Assembly: GCF_014172375.1 (NCBI RefSeq)
Contig: NZ_WNXD01000001.1
Location: 992,001-1,056,000, forward strand
Reading direction: 5' to 3'
DNA from: Pedobacter planticolens
GTDB lineage: Bacteria > Bacteroidota > Bacteroidia > Sphingobacteriales > Sphingobacteriaceae
Length of the DNA: 64,000 bases
A program made the position numbers and the translations under genes. The notes under the pieces are model-generated. The model made no database searches. It was given only the letters and a program-made list of their open reading frames with translations, and had not been told where the DNA came from. Positions within the stretch are counted from its first letter, which is position 1, and every line of letters begins with the position of its first letter. Of this stretch, positions 10,601 to 17,414 are shown piece by piece.

Positions 10601-10702
10601 AGTTACGTCTTGTGCAAAAGCATTTAGTGCAACTAAACAAATTAGGTTTAATGTGGTTACAAAAACCAGGGTTTTTATGTTTTTTAAAAAAATATTCATC
10701 AT
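7661..10702 (-). CDS. SusC/RagA-like TonB-dependent transporter, divergent (pair 2 of PUL A)
   Basis: The 1013-residue protein has a signal peptide (about 1-30), a carboxypeptidase-regulatory-like domain (VVKDQFGKPIVGARIDAG), a plug containing SILKDATANGTYGITGANKALIVTTKRG in two parts, and a C-terminal beta-barrel ending in NLGFNVEF. It imports oligosaccharides across the outer membrane with its SusD. Oddly, the usual TonB-box region DEVVVVGYGTQ is replaced by NILLPWNTTTTKKYYAG, and the usual plug phrase PLYVIDGVP reads STYVDNVPL. It therefore belongs to a divergent SusC branch and is not a recent copy of its tandem neighbour. No STN domain is present, so it should not signal to an anti-sigma factor. 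Confidence 0.92.
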   Translation of the reverse strand: MMNIFLKNIKTLVFVTTLNLICLVALNAFAQDVTKGVVKDQFGKPIVGARIDAGNPKYPIISNAKGEFTLTDKDIDTVRISKSGYLPFKQAANTIKDYNALVLQTEQNFDGNILLPWNTTTTKKYYAGSINTITGNEMSRYHNLNNSNSLAGSMAGLITVQGSDEPGYDGSALYIRGTSTYNFSGISTYVDNVPLTFSQLDPLEIDQISILKDATANGTYGITGANKALIVTTKRGVAYQNKINFYSQFGFIKPNAPQNYLGAKDYMTLYNEAAVNDGLPIRFTPTQIAAYDDPNRNMDQYPDVDWYKELIKTEAVQQKYNLTFSGGSNAVRYFVLLGYAKQGGLFKYGDVPEKLYQFNSNNSFDRYNFRTNIDFAITPSLTASVDLGGRLENQKSPGAGSSGTNGIWLNLSRYPSGLFPMIYSNGNIGGNSQYARNPYGIITNTGYTNIATRNLLGTTRINQNFNKLVQGLSATAAFSYYNSYNNIEGRTMDFASYELQSNGSYQKFGNDVSLAVRGRTASQDRLNIFWGKVDYQRTFGTKHELNANVGFNQSVNTKSGDDYPYATQGFFGRVFYNYNKKYVAEFNAGYNGSENLPKGDRYGFFPSLALGWIVSNEDFMQNAKIDLFKLRASYGILGNTDFGIGGDARARYLYLSNYETGSSYVFGNTPASAAGRREGQLGNENITWETNKIANIGLDFEFFKHSIGGSIDVFQERRNDILAYPSSISSIGGFTTKPTNVGIMENKGIDWDIYYQRKIGDLSFAVHALGSFVKNKITNMEEQIQPYSYLYRTGNPLGTPFGLTSIGFFKDQNDINNSPRQNFSNVKPGDIKYKDENNDGVIDVYDQVSLGNPNLPQLYYGASLDVAYKGFDMKVLFQGAGSRTVSILYAGTSGFSGGNKPTDFVLNRWTPATTATATSPRLSLGDNANNYQSSSFWTRDGSYLRLKTVELGYSLPQSLVSKVKLANARFFVSSFNLYTWSDLPSNLDPEFIGAGLGSYPRTKSFNLGFNVEF

Positions 10703-10723
10703 AAAATTGTTAAGCGTTAAAAA

Positions 10724-12409
10724 TTAATAACCTGGATTTTGAACGATGTTTGCCCCTTTAAATATTTCTACATCTGGTATAGGGTATAAATACATTCTGG
10801 GATTAAATTTTCTAACCTCTAACGTATAGCGGTTATGAGTTATAGTAGATCCATTTTTCTCTACTACAAAACCTTGAAAAGGTCCATTATCGGTTTGATC
10901 TGCAATTTTCCAGCGCCTCACGTCAAAATACCGTTGATTTTCGAAAGCCAGTTCTACTGCACGTTCGTTTCGTATACGTAAGCGCATTTGCTCTTTAGTT
11001 AAACCCGCTGGTAGACCAGGCATAAGTACGGTTGCTCTGTTTCTTACAGCATTAATTGCAGTATATGACTCGGTAGTAGGGCCATTAACTTCATTTGCCG
11101 CTTCGGCTAACATCAGGTATATATCCGCCAATCTTATAAAATGATATTTTGTAACAATGGCCGCATTATCTGGTCGTTGGAATTTTTTAATGGTCATAGC
11201 AGTTTGATTTTGGCTACCCCAATCTAAACCTGGTAAGTTGTTGTTTGAGATATCTTTTGCCCAAAACTCCATCGTGTTTCCTCGCCACAAATCACCATTT
11301 CTTAATACGCTAAAAGCTAAACGCGGATCACGGTTAACCCACCATTGCTGTTCATTATAACCAGAACCAGCATCGGTAATGGCTAAGCCTGATTTCATTT
11401 CAAATTTATCGACCAAATTAAGTGAAACATCAAATCCTGTAAAACCACCCATACGGTTTGGTGGATCGAAATAAGTATTAGATTGGCTAGAAGCTTGTCT
11501 GTACCAGATAATTTCTTTATTATTTGGATCTCTTGATTCAGTAAAAAGTTTATCGAAACCACCTGCGTATAATGTGTAATAATTTGCACCAGTTACATTT
11601 TTGGTAAAAAAATCACGTGCAGCATCGAGTGCTAATTGCCAACGATTAGGGTCAGCATTTGCATATCCAGTAATTTCGTTTCCAGATCCATTAAACAATG
11701 GACTAGCTGCATATAACAATACTTTTGTTTTTAGTGCAGCACAAGCTGCTGCTGTTGCTCTACCTCTTTCTAAATCAGTTGGCGGCGACCATGGCAATAC
11801 TGCAGCAGCAGAGTCTAATTGCTTAACAATAAAATCTACACATTCTGAATACTTAGCTCGTTTTAAGCTTTTCTTCAGCTCTGCCTGTGCATCAAAATCT
11901 TTAATCTGCTCATAATCTACTGGGGAAGTAACAATAGGAATACCCCCATATTTTTTCAGTAATTCACTGTAAAAGAAAGCTCTTAAAAAGCGAGCTTCGG
12001 CCAAATACTGATCTTTTAATGCTGGTGTAAAAGTCATTAAATCTTTATTGGCCAATAGGATATTGCATTTTCTTATTTTGCGATAATTATCAGTTAATGC
12101 GGCATTATCAGGGTTGTTACTACCATCAAAAGAACCCACATTGCTTCCATTAGAAGGGTAATAAGGATAACCTGCTTCTGCTTCATCACTCATATTGGTA
12201 AAACTGGTGCCCGCTCCAAACTCATCTGGTCCGCCTGTTAAATCGGCATAAATATTAGCTAAAAACCCAGCCGCTTGTAATTGATTGCCAAAAATTGCTT
12301 TTGCATCAACTACGCTTACTGGTGGCGATGATAAAAAGTCTTTCTTACATGCTGTAACTAATGATAGCGGAATAAGAAATGCTAGCGTATATTTTATAAA
12401 TGTCTTCAT
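10724..12409 (-). CDS. SusD/RagB-like glycan-binding lipoprotein (pair 1 of PUL A)
   Basis: This is a surface glycan-binding partner of the SusC gene 16 bases upstream. I take the ATG at 12407-12409 (MKTFIKYTLAF) rather than the in-frame ATG 13 codons earlier, because it starts a normal lipoprotein signal whose lipobox ends LVTAC (Cys20). The resulting protein has 561 residues. SusD hallmarks are RKCNILLANKDLM, EARFLRAFFYSELLKKYGG, RLADIYLMLAEAANEV and IRNERAVELAFENQRYFD. It shares these with the second SusD at 5927, so the two pairs look like an old duplication or a two-channel system. Ligand not predictable. Confidence 0.92.
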   Translation of the reverse strand: MKTFIKYTLAFLIPLSLVTACKKDFLSSPPVSVVDAKAIFGNQLQAAGFLANIYADLTGGPDEFGAGTSFTNMSDEAEAGYPYYPSNGSNVGSFDGSNNPDNAALTDNYRKIRKCNILLANKDLMTFTPALKDQYLAEARFLRAFFYSELLKKYGGIPIVTSPVDYEQIKDFDAQAELKKSLKRAKYSECVDFIVKQLDSAAAVLPWSPPTDLERGRATAAACAALKTKVLLYAASPLFNGSGNEITGYANADPNRWQLALDAARDFFTKNVTGANYYTLYAGGFDKLFTESRDPNNKEIIWYRQASSQSNTYFDPPNRMGGFTGFDVSLNLVDKFEMKSGLAITDAGSGYNEQQWWVNRDPRLAFSVLRNGDLWRGNTMEFWAKDISNNNLPGLDWGSQNQTAMTIKKFQRPDNAAIVTKYHFIRLADIYLMLAEAANEVNGPTTESYTAINAVRNRATVLMPGLPAGLTKEQMRLRIRNERAVELAFENQRYFDVRRWKIADQTDNGPFQGFVVEKNGSTITHNRYTLEVRKFNPRMYLYPIPDVEIFKGANIVQNPGY

Positions 12410-12425
12410 TTTTTTAAATTTTAGG

Positions 12426-15400
12426 TTAGAAAGAAACACTTGCGCCAAAATTGAAAACGCGTTGCTGTGGATAATACCAAGCCCTTAAATCTCTATTCTC
12501 TGGATCTATATATTTTATTTTATCCCAAGTGTATAAATTAGCGCCGTTGGCATAAACTCTTGCATTTTTAAGTCCGATTTTACTTATCCAGCTATTCGGA
12601 AGTGCAAAGCCCAACTCAACAGATTTAATTCGCAGGTAACTTGCATCTATGGTCCAAAAATCACTAGGTAAATAGTTGTGTTGACTAGCATTTGGAGATG
12701 ATGATAACCTTGGGTAGGTAGCAGTTGCAGCTGTTGCTGGTGTCCATCTGCCTAAGTGTATATCCATTACCTTGGCCTTGTTAAAAAATTCGTATCCAGC
12801 TTCTAACGTTCTTACCATTGATGTTTTACTTGCACCCTGCAGTAATAAGCTAAAATCGAAGTTCTTATAATTTAACCCTAAAGTACCACCATAGGTGAAC
12901 ACAGGAATTAGTGGGTTTCCTACTGGTACTTGGTCGTATATATCTATAATTCCATCACCGTTTTGATCTATATATTTAAAATCACCTGGTTGTAACTTTC
13001 CAAGCGGACCAGGATCTGCAGATGACTTTGCCCACCCATCAATTTCTGCCTGACTATTAAAGAAACCAGCAGTTTGGTAGCCCCATTGTTGTCCAATTGA
13101 TTGACCTGTTCGTCTCATCCATGGATATTTTTTTCCAGCTTCGTCACTAAAAATTATTTTGTTTCGTGCATAGTTCAAATTTGCTTTAATCGCATAACCA
13201 AAATTGTTGATCTTTTTACTATGGCCTATCTCTATTTCATAACCTTTGTTTTCTACAATACCAAGATTGATGATTGGTGATGTTTGACCAAAAGTTGCTG
13301 GTATATTGCCATATCTACTTAATATGTTACTTCGTTTATCATAAAATACATCCACATTAAGTGTAATTTGATTTTTGAAGAAAGCACTCTCTAAACCGAT
13401 ATTGGCTTTGTTGGCCTTTTCCCAAGTTACAATTGGATTTCCAAATGCGCCTTCAACATAACCAGCTACTGCATTGTTATTGGTTAGTCCGAAAGAATAT
13501 CCTGTTCCAGTTGTATAAGAATTTTGGAAAAATAAAAAGCGGTCTGTTGTATTCGTTTCGGCACCATATTTATCATTACCTACCTGGCCATATGATCCTC
13601 TAATTTTAAGTAAACTGATCCACATTACTGGTTTCATAAACTCTTCATTTGTAGCTACCCAACCTGCAGATACGGATGGGAAAAATCCATACTTTTTATG
13701 AGTGGGAAAGTTCTCTGAACCATTATACCCTAAATTTGCTTCAAACAAATATTTATCGTCGTAGTTATAAGTAGCTCTACTTACCAATCCTTGATAAGAA
13801 AGTGGCCAATCATACGCTGCATTATTTCTAATTTTTCGGCTTCTATTGCCAAGTATTAATCCAGTTATGGTGTTTTTGCCAAATGTTGTCGTATAATTTA
13901 AACCCGCCTCCATATAAGTTGTTCTCGCTACGCCTGGATCAAATGTTTGAGAAAAACCTAAAGTAGGAGTGTATGAGCCTGATGCATCACTATAGATATA
14001 AGAGCCATCTGGATTTTTACCTAATAATCTATACCTTAAATTATCAGCATAAGAACGTGTTATGGTTTGTATGTATTCATTGGTAAAAGATACATTGGTT
14101 TTAAAACTTAAGCCTTTAAGTAATGAACTTAATTTATAATCTAATGCAACTGTACCTTCTAGTTTATTGTTATACTCTCTAACAAAACCCGATTGGTACT
14201 GTGCCATGATACTGGCCTGTCTAAAATTGAAAGCATAAGAACCATCTGGATTTAGTAAAGGAGAATTATTTGGCGGGTAGGTGTAAAGCGAACTCATTAA
14301 AGCTGAAGTACCTGCCGAAGGTCCATTGCGTAATTCTGCCCTTGCAGCTAAATTAGCTGATATTCTTAGGTTTGGTGTTACATCTAAATCTACATTAGAC
14401 CTGAAATTGTAACGACTATAATTTACATTGGCATTAAAAGGGTTTTCGTCTGGCCCAGTGTGTTTAAATAAACCATCTTGAGAAAAATAACTTCCTGAGA
14501 CAAAGTATTTAGCAATTCTTGTTCCGCCAGATACATTAGCATTTACCTGATATTGCTGCGCTGTAGGCTTTAAAAATTCCTTAAAATAATCTACATCAGG
14601 ATATAGATATGGGTCGGTATGGTTTTTAGTGTTATCTAAAGCAGTTTGAGAATAAGCATAAAAAGGACCTTTGCCTTCATTTGCGTAAGCTTCATTTAAT
14701 AAGAGCGAATAATTATAGGCATCTAAGAAATTTGGTAAACGGGTTGGCTCTTGTATAGCATTGTTTGCACTCACACTAACTACAGGTTTACCTAGTACAC
14801 CACGTTTGGTAGTGACCAATACTACACCATTCGCGCCTCTAACACCATAAACAGCAGTAGCTGATGCATCTTTTAAGATACTAATGTTTTCTACCTCATT
14901 TACGTCAATGGTACTAAAATTACGCTCTATCCCATCAACCAAAATTAAAGGAGTAGCATTGTTATAGGTTCCTTGCCCTCTAATGAATAGTGCAGCTGCA
15001 TCTCTGCCTGGATCGCCAGAAGTTTGTTGCCCAATTAATCCAGGCAGTCTGCCCATCAAGGCGTTGTTAAGGTTAGCAACAGGCGATTGCTTTAATTCTT
15101 TTGATGAAACTGTTGAAATTGCAGCTGTAACACTTACTTTTTTCTGGGCACCAAAGCCAACAATAACCACCTCATCCAATCCATTCTTATCTTCTTCTAA
15201 TGAGGCATTAATAATTGCGCTTTCACCTACAAGAACTTCTTTAGCTATAAAACCAACATACTTTATAATAAGAATATCGCCTTTATTAGCATCAATCTTG
15301 TAGTTTCCATCTTGATCTGTGATAGCAGCTTTTTGTGTGCCCTTAATAGTTACACTAGCGCCAGGGAGCCCTTCGCCTTTTTCATCTGTTACTTTCCCCC

Positions 15401-15530
15401 TAATTTCTTTAAAGAGATTTTTGGTTGTTGTTTCATAAATATCCGTATTGGCGTACAGAGGCTGATTGATTAGCTGAATGCCTAATACAAGTATAAAAAC
15501 AGTTACCAGTTTGGTAAAAAATTTACTCAT
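12426..15530 (-). CDS. SusC/RagA-like TonB-dependent transporter (pair 1 of PUL A)
   Basis: The 1034-residue outer-membrane transporter has a signal peptide (1-28), a carboxypeptidase-regulatory-like domain at about 42-115 (IRGKVTDEKGEGLPGASV), a normal TonB-box-like segment DEVVIVGFGAQKK, and a plug with TPLILVDGIE and SILKDASATAVYGVRGANG. The barrel ends FGASVSF. There is no STN domain, so induction is not expected through an ECF/FecR cascade. It is the first gene of PUL A and follows a gene-free stretch of 368 bases that should hold the promoter. The membrane regulator encoded just upstream on the same strand is the obvious candidate controller. Confidence 0.93.
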   Translation of the reverse strand: MSKFFTKLVTVFILVLGIQLINQPLYANTDIYETTTKNLFKEIRGKVTDEKGEGLPGASVTIKGTQKAAITDQDGNYKIDANKGDILIIKYVGFIAKEVLVGESAIINASLEEDKNGLDEVVIVGFGAQKKVSVTAAISTVSSKELKQSPVANLNNALMGRLPGLIGQQTSGDPGRDAAALFIRGQGTYNNATPLILVDGIERNFSTIDVNEVENISILKDASATAVYGVRGANGVVLVTTKRGVLGKPVVSVSANNAIQEPTRLPNFLDAYNYSLLLNEAYANEGKGPFYAYSQTALDNTKNHTDPYLYPDVDYFKEFLKPTAQQYQVNANVSGGTRIAKYFVSGSYFSQDGLFKHTGPDENPFNANVNYSRYNFRSNVDLDVTPNLRISANLAARAELRNGPSAGTSALMSSLYTYPPNNSPLLNPDGSYAFNFRQASIMAQYQSGFVREYNNKLEGTVALDYKLSSLLKGLSFKTNVSFTNEYIQTITRSYADNLRYRLLGKNPDGSYIYSDASGSYTPTLGFSQTFDPGVARTTYMEAGLNYTTTFGKNTITGLILGNRSRKIRNNAAYDWPLSYQGLVSRATYNYDDKYLFEANLGYNGSENFPTHKKYGFFPSVSAGWVATNEEFMKPVMWISLLKIRGSYGQVGNDKYGAETNTTDRFLFFQNSYTTGTGYSFGLTNNNAVAGYVEGAFGNPIVTWEKANKANIGLESAFFKNQITLNVDVFYDKRSNILSRYGNIPATFGQTSPIINLGIVENKGYEIEIGHSKKINNFGYAIKANLNYARNKIIFSDEAGKKYPWMRRTGQSIGQQWGYQTAGFFNSQAEIDGWAKSSADPGPLGKLQPGDFKYIDQNGDGIIDIYDQVPVGNPLIPVFTYGGTLGLNYKNFDFSLLLQGASKTSMVRTLEAGYEFFNKAKVMDIHLGRWTPATAATATYPRLSSSPNASQHNYLPSDFWTIDASYLRIKSVELGFALPNSWISKIGLKNARVYANGANLYTWDKIKYIDPENRDLRAWYYPQQRVFNFGASVSF

Positions 15531-15898
15531 GCTGTTTAGATTTGGTTTGTAGATTTAATAATTAGTTTTTTGGTATAAGTAAATCTACTAGGAAGCAAAG
15601 CCTTTAATTGCCGAATGCATTATCCAAAGAAAAAGCAAAAGATTGTATAAGTTAAAATATTGATTTTCAAATATTTATATACAATTATGAAATTAGAATG
15701 TACAAGGGAGTTTAATGGATAAGTTAAATTTTACTGCAAAAATTGACTGCGTAAACATTAGTTTTGAAGTAAAAAGGACCTAATAGCGATTTTTTGCTAC
15801 AGATTTTTTACAAAGCGAAAATAAAAAGGGCAATTGTTTTTGAATGAGTTAATCCAATCAGATGTAATTCAATAAGTTATAGGTAAATAGAACTAGAA
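15531..15898. other. Gene-free leader region of PUL A
   Basis: This 368-base AT-rich stretch separates the regulator stop codon from the first SusC start. I found no ORF with coding character and no perfect -33/-7 promoter pair. It must contain the promoter and 5' leader of PUL A unless transcription reads through from the regulator gene. A decayed -7-like sequence near 15595-15605 (minus strand, GGCTTTGC) is too weak to call. Confidence 0.4.
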
Positions 15899-17209
15899 TT
15901 AAAATTTTTCGCCAGTCTTAATATCCGACAATTGGAAATTTTGGAAAGATCCAATACCTGCAAATAGTATTTTTATACCCATTAATTTGCCAATAGGTTT
16001 GTTATAGGATGTTGTAAACACCTCTTTGTTCTCAATATAGAGCTTAACATGCTTGTTTTCAATGCGTAATTTTAAAAGTGCTCCATTGGTTAGGTCATGG
16101 CCAAGTGCTCGAAGATCATTTTTATCGCCATCTTGTTCAATTTCTGAAAACTTAAAAGTACTCCACGCCACACATTCTGGTTTAATAAGACTAAGATAGT
16201 GTAAGTCTTTTTCTCCATAAATAATCAGATCAACTTGAGAGCATCGAACGCCTGGTCGGTTAGCAGATGTTTTAATGTTAGCACTAACTTCAAAATTATC
16301 TGCATTAATAGTGGTTGGTTTTACATTAGCGAAAGAGACGAAAAAAGTTTTATTGGTATCAATACCAGCATTAAGTACTTCTCTTGCTGATACAAGGTAA
16401 TTTTGCTGCTCTTTCTCAATATTTTTAAAAATGGGATATACCCTAGTTGTATCATGTTGCATAGTTGCAATGATATCCCAACCTTTACTCTGAAGGTAAA
16501 CTGATGCAGTATCTATAGGTGTCTTATTATGATATAGCACAGGAAAGTACATACCAGGAGCTTCGTAATAGTGATTGACTAAACTATCTTTAAAATTTGA
16601 TTTTTTAGGTTTGAAATCTGCAAAATCTATATTGAAATTAGAAGAATCATCTGTTAAAGTCCCTTTTATGTCCAGTTTAAATATAGCCGAATGCGGAACT
16701 TGCCCATTTGGATTGAGGCAAACTAATTTTACATTACTTATGAAATCGTCGCTTTTATAGAAATAGAAAAGACTTAAAATTACGGCAAGTAAAAAAATAC
16801 CAACACCTATAAATAGAGTAGTATAGCGTTTCTTTTTTTTAATACTCTTTTCAGGTAATTGTTTATTGTTTTCAACCTGAGTTGCAACATTTTTTTCCTT
16901 AGTAATCGGATGTAAAAGCTCAAATTCATACCAATCTCTAAAGCCAATAAATTGCGCAAGTGCATCTCTAGTTGCTTTTTGTGGGTAATAACGTGTGGAT
17001 GTTTTAAGTTTGCCAAATATCCTTTTCAGTGTATTTTCACTAAGGTTAACTTTAGTTTGGCGATGCAACAAACCACTTAACCTAACATAATCACTATTTT
17101 TCCATTCGGCTATATCTTTATCTCCAACCTTTAAGGCAACTTTCTGACAACACATGTCCAATTGTTGGAAGAAAATCGAATTTTCACCTTGTACAGAATG
17201 TATATCCAT
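15899..17209 (-). CDS. Putative membrane-spanning one-component regulator: HTH-like, TM, PKD-like, lectin-like
   Basis: The 436-residue protein has four visible parts. Residues about 15-100 form an all-helical region with the pattern NLSENTLKRIFGKLK then KATRDALAQFIGFRDWYEF, which I recognise from many Bacteroidota proteins and which resembles a helix-turn-helix. A lysine patch (KSIKKKKR, 121-128) precedes a single hydrophobic helix (about 130-151), so by the positive-inside rule the N-terminus is cytoplasmic. Residues about 175-245 look PKD-like (HYYEAPGMYFPVLY). Residues about 270-430 look like a concanavalin-type beta-sandwich (VKLYIENKEVF, GSFQNFQLSDI). The layout suggests a periplasmic sugar sensor joined to a DNA-binding domain. 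DNA binding is inference. It is flanked by PUL A and cluster B, either of which could be the target. Confidence 0.6.
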   Translation of the reverse strand: MDIHSVQGENSIFFQQLDMCCQKVALKVGDKDIAEWKNSDYVRLSGLLHRQTKVNLSENTLKRIFGKLKTSTRYYPQKATRDALAQFIGFRDWYEFELLHPITKEKNVATQVENNKQLPEKSIKKKKRYTTLFIGVGIFLLAVILSLFYFYKSDDFISNVKLVCLNPNGQVPHSAIFKLDIKGTLTDDSSNFNIDFADFKPKKSNFKDSLVNHYYEAPGMYFPVLYHNKTPIDTASVYLQSKGWDIIATMQHDTTRVYPIFKNIEKEQQNYLVSAREVLNAGIDTNKTFFVSFANVKPTTINADNFEVSANIKTSANRPGVRCSQVDLIIYGEKDLHYLSLIKPECVAWSTFKFSEIEQDGDKNDLRALGHDLTNGALLKLRIENKHVKLYIENKEVFTTSYNKPIGKLMGIKILFAGIGSFQNFQLSDIKTGEKF

Positions 17210-17318
17210 TGGTTTTAAGATGCTGTTTTTTAGTTAGTTGCCTTATGAATAATATTGGTAATGCGTTTGGATAATCCTTTTTGGATTTGCTTCGTTGTCG
17301 AATACTAAATTTACATAA

Positions 17319-17326
17319 CAAAGATA
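17319..17326 (-). promoter_or_regulatory. Candidate -7 box of the putative regulator gene
   Basis: The minus strand reads TATCTTTG, an exact match to the Bacteroidota -7 consensus TAnnTTTG, about 110 bases before the start codon at 17209. No TTTG -33 box at the usual 19-base spacing was found, so support is from the -7 element only. Confidence 0.45.
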
Positions 17327-17414
17327 GCATTTCAAAGCCGCAGTCATTACTAGCAGCAAATATGGAAATGAAATTAAATAAACCAAATAAAAAATTAGAA
17401 CAAATACTATTTAT

